64,000 bases of DNA from Volutella citrinella (lineage: Eukaryota; Ascomycota; Sordariomycetes; Hypocreales; Nectriaceae): NCBI GenBank assembly GCA_034401135.1, contig JAWZSP010000003.1, forward strand, positions 372,001-436,000, written 5' to 3'. Positions 15,262 through 28,352 of the stretch are shown here, one piece after another. The first letter of the stretch is position 1. Each line of letters starts with the position of its first letter. A program made the position numbers and the translations under genes. The notes under the pieces are model-generated. The model was not told where the DNA came from. It ran no database searches and was given only the letters and a program-made list of their open reading frames with translations.

Positions 15262-16529
15262 TATAATATAATAAGTATCTAATAACTTAGTAAGTATTTA
15301 ATAAATATATACTTAGAAGGTAGTTAGTATATTAGTTAAATTAAAAAGTATAACTATATATTTAAAATATCTATACTATATATAGAAAGCTATCTTTTAG
15401 TAATTACTCTTTTTAATATAAATATAATAATATATATCTTAGATATTAGTAATAGAAATCTATTTTATTTTTAAAAAATAGTTTAAAAAGTTTTTAATTA
15501 ATAAAAAAGAGTAGTAATTCTTAATTATAATTATATTAAGATTATAATAATCTATATATAAGCAGAGTATACTATCCTTCTTAAATATAAATAGGATTAA
15601 AATTCTTATAAAGCTCTTAGAATACTTAATATAACTAAAAGCTAAGTACTTAGTAATATATTTATAAAGTACTTAACCTTATTTTTTATTTAATAAGTAT
15701 AATAGCTTAAAGAGTAGGGTCTTACTTTTTATAATATTAATTATATACTCTATATTTTATAAAATAAGCAGCTTTTTTATTAAGTTCTTATTAAAAGTTT
15801 TTATAAAGTTTATAAACTCTATTAAAAGTCTTATATTTTTAAGTTACTTATTTTTACTTAAAGACTTAATTACTTTATTTTTACTAAAAATAATACTATA
15901 AATATAAAGGATATATACTTTATATTCTTTTTTAAAAATCTTATATATAATTAACTTAAGGTCTATAATAGAGATAGGTTTATAAAACTAATAATAAGTT
16001 GCTATAGCTATAAAGATACCTTCCTTTTTTATTAAGTTATTTAATATTAATAGGTTACTTACTTTCTTAAGCCTATTTATCTTAATAAAGGTCCTATATA
16101 CCTTCCTTAGCTAGCCTTTATTATTAATAAAGAAAAAGGTTAGCTAATAGGCTTTACTTTTTATTTATTTTATAATATTCTATTAATTTTAAAATTCAGG
16201 TATTATATAGTTAGAAAGCAGTTAGAGACCTAGCTTTATTATAAAATAGTTATTAATAAGGTCTACTTATATTATTATATTTATATTTATAACTACTTAG
16301 TTTTTTATATAATTATAAAGTATAATAGCTTAGCTTATAATAATCTTATTAATAAGTATAATAATAAGTTTAAATACTAATATTATTACTTTTTTATTAA
16401 TACCTACTTATTTTTTAATAACTTATTAATATCTATTTTTTAATAAACCTTTTATATTTAAGCCCTAGATAGTAGTTTAGTTAAAGCTTTTAAAGTTAGA
16501 ATAGTACTATCTTAGTATTTATATATAAA

Positions 16530-16571
16530 GTAGTCGACTTTCTTATAATTAAGCTGCTTATATTTATAGTA
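16530..16571 (-). other. Gag CCHC zinc-knuckle relic (element B)
   Basis: The minus strand reads YYKYKQLNYKKVDY. As in element A, the C, C, H and C positions of CX2CX4HX4C are all Tyr, and the spacing is identical. The agreement of two independent copies supports both the reading and the minus orientation. Confidence 0.75.
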
Positions 16572-17460
16572 AATACTTTATATAGAGCTCTTTATATTTC
16601 TTTCTCTTAAGTATTAAGATATAAATTAATTTAATTATTATCTTTTCTTTTTAATATTATAATTAGTATTATTTATAGAGTAGTAATTTAAGTATATAAG
16701 TATATAGCTTATTTTATTTATATTTCTCTTATAATAATTTACTAGCTAGTTAGTATAAGTATAGCTAAGATATATTTATATTTTTTTAGCTTTATTAATA
16801 ATATTATAAACTTTATAAAAATTAACTATCTAGCAGTCTATTTTATTCTATAAGTTCTTTTATAAATAATAGTAAAAGTAGTAAGTTAAGATAGTATTAG
16901 TATTAATTCTTTTAGTACTTAATAAGGTATAGATTGCGCTTTATAATTAAAAGAATTTAAAAGGTCTTTTAGCTTCTTTTTATTAAAGGCCTTTTAACTT
17001 ATTATAAAGCTATTACTTATATATATAAAAGTTAATATACTTTTATTATATAAAGCTAATAAAGTCCTTTTAAATAGAGTTATTTAGTAACTTATTAATA
17101 TATATTTACTAATACTATTAAATTTTATAAAAGGCCTTAATAAAGGCCTAATTAATCCTTTATACTATAATAATATACTTTTTAAAACTATTATTAGTTT
17201 TAACTATTTTAATTTAATTATTAATAATAATATTAAAGTTATCTTTTTATAATACCTTATAGCTATAAATAAGTAGGTATTTATACTTATAGCTAAGATT
17301 AAGAAAATATTTAGTAAATAGCTAGTAGATAAGCTTATTTTAGTTTATTACTTACTATAAGATAGTTATTATAAGGTCTATTATAAGGCTCTTATACTTT
17401 ATATTTATATAAAAGCACTGCTTTTATTCTAAAGTCTTAATTAATAGTATTAACCTCTTA

Positions 17461-17923
17461 TATAACAATCGGGTAGGTTCTAACTATATAAACCTAGTAC
17501 AATATACTAAGGGTTTATGTTAGCAGTCCGACGTAGCGTATACTGAGCTTTGAACGGGTTAGTAGTGATCCCAGGCATAGCGATCACAATATCACGTTAG
17601 GTAATAGTTAATCGGTGATTGAGGTAACCAAGTTGTATTGATAGCTAAAGAGCTGCTTATACTAGATGTGCACTCTTCATCAGTCTATATAGTAATTCTA
17701 ATCCTTTATTACGTAGCCTACTGCCTGTCCTTTGTTTATCCTGGATCACTGGATCACAATAGTAATCCAAGTGATCCATTCCTGATTAGTCCGTTAGGCG
17801 GGGATCACGGGGATCACGCTGTGATCCTGGTAATCTAACGTTAATTGGCCACGGTTCATTCTTCAGGTTTTTCCATTCCGCGCACCCTGCATGGGCATAG
17901 TGTATTAGCGTCAGGTTCTGATA
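17461..17923. mobile_element. 463-bp un-RIPed short insertion element
   Basis: The only balanced-composition island in the isochore. It is flanked by the direct repeat TCTTA (17,456-17,460 and 17,924-17,928; a sixth base also matches). It starts TATAACAATC and ends GGTTCTGATA, with AGGTTCT near both ends (17,475 and 17,913). Inside are several GGATCAC/GTGATCC copies in both orientations. A decayed inverted homologue lies at 36,209-36,623. No convincing ORF is present. A 5-bp duplication suggests a solo LTR or another LTR-derived non-autonomous element, but canonical TG...CA ends are missing, so the class is open. It inserted in the Gag part of element B after that element was mutated. Confidence 0.75.
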
Positions 17924-18065
17924 TCTTATTATTAAGTAATAATAATTAATTAAATAAAAAAGAGGTATATACTTTTAAAATAGTTAAAGATATTATATTA
18001 TATATAAAGATAGACTTCTTTAATTAAAATATACTCTATATTAATTTCTTAAAAAGTAAAAGAAT

Positions 18066-18267
18066 TATAAAGATATAGCTATAAGCTAAAGCTAAGAATA
18101 AGTATATAATTAAGAGTAGGCTGCTATATTAACTTTTATTTATAAGTTCTAAGTAATCTTAGTATATAGTTTTTTACTTAGTAGCTAATATACTTATATA
18201 TAGCTTTTATAGTCTTTATAATTTACAAGCTAGTCTAAGTTATATATATTATAAGTTTTTCTTTATA
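18066..18267 (-). repeat. 5' LTR of element B
   Basis: 202-bp LTR matching 10,773-10,974, followed by the target duplication CTAAG. Confidence 0.87.
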
Positions 18268-18272
18268 CTAAG

Positions 18273-19203
18273 TTTTTAAAAAGTTTAAATTTATTAATCT
18301 TTTTAACTTTAAACTATACTTATAATAATAAAAAATTTAGTTTATTTTTATTCTTATTATTATAATAATATAAGTCTTTAATTAAATTATATTTTTAATA
18401 ATTTTTACCTTTCTTTTTATAATTAAAAAATTAGTATTATTATAATTCTATCTTTTAATATTATATTAGATTTTATATTATTATTAAAATATTAATCTAG
18501 CTTTAAACTTCTTAAACTTATTATTAAAACCTTTATATTTAATATTAGATTTTTTATATATTTTTAGATATATATTATATTATAATAAAAAGTTCTTATA
18601 ATATTACCTTTTTATAACTTAAAGTATAGCTATTAAAGTTATTATTAAACTATTAACTTTTAAATAAGTTATTATTTATAAAAAATAAGAAGCTAAAGCT
18701 ATTTAATATATTTATTTTAATAAATTCTTTATATAATTATTATAAAAAGCTAATTAAAATAATACTTTTAATCTTAAAATAGTTATTATTATAATAAACT
18801 TTTTTATTATATTTTTTTTTTTTAACTTATTAATTTATATCTAAAAGTTATATTATAACTAATAATAAACTAGGTTACTTTATTATTTATTTATATTATT
18901 TTTAAACTTTTTTAAGTATCTTTCTTAAATAATAAATATTTAAAAAATATTAAATTAGATTTAGTAATTATATTACTTAATTTATTAATAAAACTTATAT
19001 TTTAGTTTATTTTATTAAAATTAATAAATATAATCTATTTTTAATTTATAAGTATTAATATATTAATATAGCTATTTAATATTATACTTTTATAAAATAT
19101 CTTATTTATATAAATATTAAGAAGTTAATAAGAGTTTAAATAGTAAGATCTTATTAATATTTATAAATATAAATATATAAATCTTATATAATTATTATTA
19201 TTT
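18273..19203. other. Unassigned RIPed sequence between element B and the inverted-repeat element
   Basis: About 0.9 kb of decayed AT-rich sequence. No repeat partner, LTR or readable frame was found. Confidence 0.45.
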
Positions 19204-19552
19204 AATATAATAAGTTATATTAATAATAAAATTCTTATTATAAATAAAAAAATATAAAATAAGAAATATAAAGTATATATAGATATAAAAAAGTAAAATT
19301 TAATAATCTTTTTTTAAATTAATTTTTCTTTTTTATAAAAAAAATCCTTAAGAATTCCTTATATATTCTTATTATAGCTAATTTTTAAGAAATCCTTAGA
19401 AAATTAATTAAAAACTAGAATAATATTTCTTTAGACTTTTTAAAGACTTTTTTAATAAATCCTTAAGTTATATATATTAATAAAGTAAGGGTTTCTAAGG
19501 AATTTCCTTATTATTATATATACTTATAAGTTTAAAAGAAATCTTTATAATA
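19204..19552 (+). repeat. Left 349-bp terminal inverted repeat
   Basis: Inverted match to 32,588-32,936 over the full length. It includes the internal palindrome aaggaatttcctt near 19,500. Confidence 0.75.
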
Positions 19553-22500
19553 GTATATTAATAATAAGAATACTATTATTAAAATATATATAAATAGTTA
19601 AGTAGTAAAAAAGCTCTTAGCTTAGCTAATTCTTAAATAAGAATTTTATATATTATATAAATAAATATTTTTAATTTTATAAAAAAGATTATTATTATTA
19701 AAATTAATAACTTAGAAATAGATATTATTTTATATATTTATAACTTATAAATTAAATATACTATATATATTACTAATTTAATTATTATCTTTTTATATAA
19801 TAAAAAGGGTATATAAGTATAAGTATTTTAGAAAGTTATTAAAATAGACTGGCTATTTAATAAAACAGGGGTTAGAATAATATTTTCTATTATATAACAC
19901 ATAGATTTTATATATATTATTAATAATAATTAGAAATTAATAATAATTTAATATAATTAAAAACTAGGTTACTTATTACTAATTAAAAAGAGTTATTAAA
20001 TTAAAAAAATAAATTAAAAATAGTTATATTAATAATTATAAGAGTTAGTATTATTAATATAAAACTTAAAAAAAAAAAAAGAAACTATACTTATTATAAT
20101 AAATAATTCTAATTTTTAAAACTAAGGCTTAGATAATAATATAAAACTAAGAGTATACTAACTTAAAGACTTGCTAGTTAAAAAGCTAGATAATAATATA
20201 TACTTAGCTAATTATAAAAAAGTACTAGTTAATAAATTAATAAGCTTTTTTAAAAACTTTCTAAAAATATAAACTAATTAAAAAAAGGTCTATATATTAA
20301 TATACAAATAAATAAAAGTACTATTAATTAATAATTAGTATTAAATAAAATTAGTATTAAAAAGCTACTTATTTAATTTAAAGAGTAAGAACTTTTTTAA
20401 TAAGATTTTTAATTAGATATATAAATAAGACTGAATAAAATAAATAAAGAAATTAATACTATTTACTAACTTAATATTTATAATTTAAAAAATAGTTAAT
20501 AATTATAAAAGAAATATATAGTTATTAATTTATATACTCTAAATAATACTACTATATTTAATATATATTTAATACTATTATAAGAAAATATATTATAACT
20601 ATTTAAAAAAAAAAGATTTATTATTATTAATATAAAAAGCTTTTTTTATTAATTCTTAGTATAATAAAAATATAAAAACTATTTTATTATTATTAATTAT
20701 TAAGAACTTAAAAAATTAAAAATAATATTAATAAGTTTTAAAAATTTATTAATATATATATAAAAGTATATAAACTTATTATTATAAAAATTTAAAAACT
20801 TTATTAAGTCTTTTATTAATAATATTATTATTTTTTTAAATACTTAGAAGTAATATTTATAATATATTTAAAAGATCTTAAAATTATTTAAAAAAAAATA
20901 TTATTTTATTATTTAAAAAGTTATTTTTTAAATTCCTATTTATTAAGCTACTTAGCTTTTTAATTAATAAAAATAGAATTTTTAATATATAAAAGTAGAT
21001 TTAAAATATCTAAAACTAAACCTTTTTAAAAATTCTAAAAGTATTAAAATAATAAATTAATATAGCTAAATAACTTTAATATCTAGTACTATTTTTTATA
21101 AAATAGTTAAAATTATTATAATAATAAAAAACTAAATTACTTATTAAAAAAAAAAAGTAATAAAATAAAAAATAGCTAAGTATAAAAGAGATATATTTCT
21201 TATATTATATAAAAAGTAATAAAAAAAGAAATCTTAGTATTTAAAAATATAAAAAAGGCTTTAATTATAAACTCTATTTTATATTATTTTAACTTAGATT
21301 AAGAGCTATTTTTATAAATTAATATTTTAAAAAAATAAGGTATTAATATTATAATATACTATTTTAAAAAAGATATTTAATAAAATAGGAAATTATATAC
21401 CTTATTTACTTAAGTTAAATTAATTATATATTTAAATTAATTATTAAAATTAAATAAGAAAGAGTATTAGCTAATTAAAATAAAAATAGCTAAGTTAATA
21501 TAAGTATATTAAAAGCTAAGAATCTAGCTATATTTTATAAAAAAAAAGAGTATATATATATTATTAAATAATATAAAAGTATATACTTTAGTTAACTAAA
21601 AGTTAGCTTTTAATTAATATTTTTAAAAAAATAAAAAACTTATTATTATATTTTAATACTTAAGTTAATATTTATTAAAAATAAAATATATTTAAGAGAT
21701 TTATAATATAATACTTAATATATTATTATACTTACTAGCTTATTTTTTAAAAAAGCTTATTAATAAGAAAAGAAAGCTTAATTTCTTATAAAAAAAAAAA
21801 AAAGCTTACTATTTATTACTTTATTAAAGTTAAAATAAAAATAGCTCTTTTTAAAACTATTTATAAAAGCTATATTAAATATCTTAGGTAGTTTAGTATT
21901 ATTAATTTACTAAAAGACTAGAATTAATAACTTAGCTTAGTATTTACTTAAGTTAATAAATTATTTTATTTTTAAAAAGTAAATAAGTAAAGTTAGTTAT
22001 ACTTATTTAATATTATAGCCTTAGATATTATTAAAACTTATATTAATAATATATATATTAAAATAAAATAAAGATCTTTTATAATATATACTTTATATAT
22101 TATATTAATAAGTTAATATAATTAATAAATAAGGTTATAAAAAATTATAAAATCTATAATTAAAACTAAAATAATTATTAAAAGCTATTAAAATAACTTA
22201 TTTTAATTTAATTAACTTTTATACTTTTTTATATTATTATAATAGATTTTATATCTAAGTTATTAATAATTAAAATTATAAGCTCTTAAATTTATTAAAA
22301 AAAAGATTACTTTAATATAATTTTAATAATAATATATAAGTTTATTAAACTAGTCTTATTTATTTTAAGAAATATAAAGTAAACTATTAAATAATAAGGC
22401 AAGGCTTTAATATAAGAGCTTTTATATTATAATTAAGAAATACTAAAAGTTATTATATTAAATAAAGATTAAAAATTTACTTTTAATTTTTAAAAAAGAA

Positions 22501-23863
22501 TATAAATAAGATATAGAAACTAATTATTATATTTAATAATATAATATTTATAAATTAATAGTTAGTTTAAATAATTAAATTAAATTATAAAATTAAGCCT
22601 TTAATATTATATTATAAACTATTTTAATAAAAACTAAATTAAGATATTAATTTTATTAATATTTATATTATAATAATTATATTTCTTATTAATTAAAATA
22701 ATTTTAATAAAGTTATTAATAAGTTATTAAATAGATTTAGAATTTCTAGCTTTTAATAATAATATTTTATTAAGTTAATAAAAAGAGCTAAAAAAGTAAG
22801 CTTAGCTTAATATTACTTAAGTATAAGTAGTTATAAAAATATAATATAACTTAAAATACTAATTTATAAAATTCAAGTTTAATAACTAAGTATAGCTAAA
22901 GCTTTTTAAATATAGCTATTATATTATAAATAACTTATTAAATAAGTTAAAAAAATAATAAATAGAGTTATATAAAATATTAAAAAAAATAAAGTATTTA
23001 ATATATTAATTTAAAATAGCTAATAATCTAAATATCTATTTTATTATTTTTATAATATATTTAAAGCTTATTAAAAAGCTAGGTAATTAACTTAACTTAA
23101 TATTAATAAATAATAACTAGCTTAATAAATAGAAAAATAAAACTTAAGAATAGAAAGTTAATTAAATTATTAATATATATATTAAGAGTAATAAAAAGTT
23201 AGTTTAAATAAAGTATTTAATTATATAAAAAGGCTAGCTAAGTAATTATGACTTTTAGTTAAATAAATCTATTATTAATATAGAAAATAAAATTAAGAAA
23301 TATTATTAATATAAAATAATAAAAGTATTACTTTATTAAAAAAAAATAAAAAGTTTTACTTAAATACTTAAAGCTTTAATAATATTAAAGCTAGATAATA
23401 TTATTATAATTAGTATTATAATAAAATAAGAGCTAATTATAGCTAAAAAAAAGTATAGATAATTAAAAAAAAAAAGAAATAAATAGCTAAAAAGTTATAT
23501 AATAGTACTTAAGTAGAATTATAAAAATTATAAGTTTTTAAAAGAAATCTTTTAAAATATAGCTAAGGCTTAACTAAGGAATTTTTTAATAAATTCTTAG
23601 TAATATTAATAAGGAAATTCCTTTAATATATTATTATACTAATTCTAGCTTATTAAAAGTTATAAAATAATTAAGAAATCTTTTATAAAAATATAATAAT
23701 AATATAGCTCTGCTTAAATTTTATAATAAGTAACTTTATTTTTAAAAATACTTAATTTAAAACTAAAAAAGATATTATTATTATTATATTAATACTAATC
23801 CTAAGATTATACTTATTAAAATAAATTTTTTAACTAAGTTAATTAAAAAAATCTTAAGCTTAG

Positions 23864-24067
23864 TATAAAAAGATAGCTAAGAGCTTAAAACTAAAAAAGA
23901 GTATACTTTTAGAATTAGGTTAGTATATTAACTTTTATTTAAGGTTTTTAGTTCTATATATAAACTTAATAAAAGCTTATTAAGCTTTTAGTAACTAGTT
24001 AATATTAATTAAACTAAAGTTCTTTTATTAATATAGTAGCTATACTAAATATAGCTAGATTCTTATA
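23864..24067 (-). repeat. 3' LTR of element C
   Basis: 204-bp LTR matching 30,505-30,708 and the element A LTRs, preceded by the target duplication CTTAG. Confidence 0.9.
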
Positions 24068-25299
24068 ATTACTTTATTATAAATAAAGCGCGCTCTTAGT
24101 TCTGCTTTATTATATATATAGTTTATATATATTTAGCTTTTATAATAATAATAACTTATTAATTTATTATTTTTCTAGATTATTAGCCTTTTTATATATT
24201 ATTATTAAGTTATTATTTTTTTATTAACTTTTTATTATAATACTTAGTTTTTTTTTTTTTTTATAAAATTATTAATCTTATTTTTAAATTTTTAACTTTT
24301 ATTATATTATTATTATTAATATAATAATACTTTTTTAAATTAAGAATATTTTATTAGTATTTATTTTTAATAAGTAAGAAAGTTTTATTAAAACTTATAT
24401 TAATAAGGTATTATATTTTTATTATTTTATTTTTATTAATTATAATCTTTTAGTTAAATATTATTATAATAATAATAAGAAATATTATATTATTTATAAA
24501 ATAGATAAAGCTAAGTATTAAGTAATATATTACTAAGCTTTTACTTAGATATTTTCTAACTCTATCTTAGATTTTAATTAAGTTTTATAACTTAGCCTAA
24601 GCTTATTAAAATACTTTTAAAAATATTAATTATTACTATACTCTTACTAAAAGCTATATAAATTTTATCCTTATTAATTATTATAATACTCTTTTAAATA
24701 TAATAAATATTTATACTAAGGCCTAAAAGTTTTTTTAAAAAACTATTATAAACTTAGTAAATACTTATAGTATTAATACTAAGATTATACTTATATAATA
24801 ATAATTTTAAAAAACTAACTCTATTTAAAAATTATTAACTATTATAATTTTATAAAATATAAGTTAAGCTTTTATTATATTTTTATTATTTTTAATTTTT
24901 TTTTATTATAAATATAAATAATTTCTTTTACTAATATTATTATTTATATTAAGACTATTTAATTAGTATATATTTAAGATAATTTTATTATTATAAGTAT
25001 TAATAAAGCTTTAAAAGTTTTTAATTTTATAATTAAATATAAGGAAACTTTTTTAAGTAAAGCTAATTAATTAATAAGCTTTTCCTAAGCTTATTATACT
25101 TTTTATTCTTAATATATAAAATAAGTAGTACTAAAGTACTTAATTTAATATACTTACTTAAAGTTAATTTATTATTTTAAGTAAGGTAGATTTTTATTAA
25201 TTTAATAATATTATAATATTACTTTTATAATAAGATAAGTAGTTAATAATAATAATAAGTTTTTAGTAGACTTTTTTAGTAAAAATAGCTTTATTTTTA

Positions 25300-25368
25300 A
25301 TAGTAATACTAATAGTAATAATAATATTAATAGTAAAAGTAATAGTAATAATAATAATAATAATAATA
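25300..25368. repeat. AAT/TAA trinucleotide tract in element C
   Basis: Counterpart of the tract at 3,670-3,734 in element A, with extra G interruptions (tagtaa) that RIP has removed in A. Confidence 0.65.
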
Positions 25369-28325
25369 TATAGAATATATAGTATTTATTTAGCTTTTTA
25401 CTTATAGCTTTTTAAAAAAGTATTAAAAAATATTATAAAGTATCTTAGTTTTAGCTATTTATAATAATAATTTACTTTATTTTTAATAGTAACTTAGCTT
25501 TTAAATATAAATTTAGTTACTTTATTTTAAGCTTTTATAATATTAAAGTTTAAATTAGAGTTTTAATATAATATTACTATATATTTATTAAATCTTTAGT
25601 AATTACTTATTATTATCTTACTTTTTATAAAATTATTTAGCTTACTTATAATATACTTATAATTTCTTTTTTATATTTATTAAATACTTTTTTAGTTTTT
25701 ATATATTATATTCTACTAGCTAGCCTAGCTATTTAATTTAAAAAAAGGTATTATTACTATCTTATTTATATATAATAATTTTTTTTATTTTTTACTTCTC
25801 TTTTTTTTTTTAAAATTAAGGAGATTATTTAATATATAATTACTTATAACCCTATTATTCTAAGGTTTTAATAATATAACTAATATAATATTATATATTT
25901 TTATATATTTACTTAATAAAGCTACTTAATATACTTATTTATTATATTACTTAATAATTTTAATATATATAAAGTATAATACTAGCTTTTTATTTTTAAA
26001 ATAAAAGTTTTATATACTAAGGCTAATTATTTAGCTTTTTATATATACTTACTTTTAATAATACTTATTATAATATTTAGCTTATATTTTTATAGTTATT
26101 TATTAGTATTATATAGCTTTTTATTATATTTTTATAATCTTTTTTATATATTCTTATATATTTTTAACTTTTATTTTTAATATATATAATATATATTTAA
26201 TAGTATATAAGTAATAATTTATAAATATCTTAATTAGAAATATATTAATAGTATTATACTTATTATTATTATATATAAACTCTACTTTTTAAAAATATAT
26301 TACTTAATTTTATAAGGATTTTTTAATATATATTTATAAATACTTTTTTAGTATTTAGTTTAATCTTTCTATCTATCTATCTACTTATAAGTAATATATT
26401 ATAAATAGCTAATATTTAATAATTTATTTTATTATTAAGTTAGCTTAGAATTAATTTATAAAGAGTTTATTTTTATTATTAATAATTCTTTTTAAAATAT
26501 TATATTTATACTTAAAGTATTTATAAAAAATACTTACTAATTATATAGTATTTAGTTATTTTATTATTAAGATAAAAAGTATATACTTAGTTATTTTATA
26601 AATAATTATAAGGATTATATTTACTAGCTTATTATTTAACTATATACTTTATAATAATTTAATAATAAAGTCTATATTAATTTTTTAAAAAAGATATAAT
26701 AATAGTAATAATATTTATAATTTATTATAAAGTTAATACCTTAATATATATATACCTTAGTATAAGTTATAAGTTTTTATATATTCTTAGATATTTTTAA
26801 AAAGGTTAGTTTAATAGAATTTTTATAAGATTAATTCTAAGGTCTTTATAACTTTTATATACCCTGATCTTAAGTTATTATAATATTAGTAAAAGATCTT
26901 TTATTATAAAGATCTTTTTTTTAAAATTATAAGCTTACTTTTAAAAAATAAGGTACTATTTTAGTTAACTTAGTAATTTTTCTTTTTAATATTAATATAT
27001 AATACCTTTATATAAGCTATATATTCTAAGTTAGTAGTTTATAATTTTTAAATTAATATTTTTAATTTATAAAATAGCTATACTAAGAATACTATTTTAT
27101 TTTTTATAAGTTCTTTTATTATAAGGCATAGGATATATTAGTTTAAAATAATAACCCTAGCTTTTTTTAAGTCCTTAGTATATTTTTTATAAATATTACT
27201 TTAAGAAGTTAATATTATAAGTATACTACTTTCTATTAGTTTCTTTTATATACCTCTTTAGCTTTTAGTAATTATAATATATATTATATATTATAATAGC
27301 TTACTTAAAAAGCTATATTATAAAAATAAAAAAGCTTTTAGTTTTTAAGTTTAAAATAGCTTAGTTAGATTAGTTTTTACTATCTAGATAAATACTTTTA
27401 CTATCTTAGTTTTACTTTTTTAATTTATAATTATTTATTATAAGTTTAATAATAAGTTTTTAATAAGATTTAGTTTATAAGTTAAACTTAATAATATATT
27501 ACTATAAGTAAGCTGACTTTTAGTATAATCTAGCTTTCTTAATAAGTTATTTACTAAGTTATTTATTTTAAAATAATACTTTATTTTAAAATTAAACTCT
27601 AAGAGTTAATATACTTATTTAACTAGTCTTTTTTAGAGATTTTTTATTAAGGCTTTAAGAATCTATTATAATACTTTATAATTTATAAGTAGAGTAAACT
27701 ACTTTAATAGTTTTTATAAGTAATAATTCTAATATTTTAAGGATTTTAAAATTACTAAAAGCTTTTATTAATTAGTACTTTATTTATTCTTTATTTCTAA
27801 TAGTTTATATAAAAAGTATATAACTAGATATTATTAATTATTATATAGTTAGGTTAAGATATTTATAATTACTTTAATTAAAGTATTAGTTTTTATTTTT
27901 ATAAATAATATAGAGTCTTAATATTAAAAAATAATTATAAAATTAAAAGCTTATTTTAATAATTTAAAAATTATTATAATACTTTCTAGCTATTAAAACT
28001 TTTTTATTTTCTTTTTTTAATAATTACTTTTTAATAAATCTATTATTAGGAATATTATTATAAAATAATAGAAAATAAACTTTTAATAGAAATTATAAAA
28101 TCTTAAAAAGACTTAGAGCTCTTATATTAATATAAGTAGCTTTTATTTAATAATAAATTAGACTTACTTTAGTTTTATCTTAATACCTTTTTATATAATA
28201 TAATAACTTAAAAAAGTTATTTTTTATTAGTAAAAAGAGTATTTTAATAGTTTAATATAAAGTTATATAGCTTATAGCTTTTTTAAGACTTAGTATAAAT
28301 ACTTAATATATTTCTTTTTTATTTA

Positions 28326-28352
28326 AAAGTAAATAATATTATTATCTAGGTA
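28326..28352 (-). other. RT palm motif relic (element C)
   Basis: The minus strand reads YLDNNIIYF, the Gypsy RT catalytic motif with the second Asp changed to Asn. Confidence 0.8.

Larger units (their letters stand above)
10773..18267 (-). mobile_element. Gypsy LTR retrotransposon B, RIP-inactivated
   Basis: A 7,495-bp element with 202-bp LTRs at 10,773-10,974 and 18,066-18,267. Flanks are TTAAG (10,768-10,772) and CTAAG (18,268-18,272), differing by one RIP-type C/T. Removing the insertion at 17,461-17,923 and its duplication leaves about 7.03 kb, the size of element A. The minus strand reads an RT motif YLNNIIIYL (15,261-15,235) and a zinc-knuckle block (16,571-16,530). LTR and internal sequence are related to A and C but clearly divergent, so it is a sister family or subfamily. 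Confidence 0.88.

Noticed and set aside
17638..17838. 66-codon plus-strand ORF inside the short element
   Set aside because: No family pattern and no true ATG at the listed start. The homologous copy at 36.2 kb gives no support for coding, so it is a chance open frame in the only non-AT-rich patch.
17890..17925. tRNA-like half (gggcatagtgtattagcg then tcaggttctga) at the end of the short element
   Set aside because: It resembles a D-arm followed by an anticodon stem, but there is no matching 3' half or B box. Not enough for a tRNA, a SINE head or a primer-binding site.
23530..23700. Third copy of the inverted-repeat terminus near 23.6 kb
   Set aside because: It shares only a short aaggaaattcctt-type palindrome with the terminal repeats; the rest does not align by eye.
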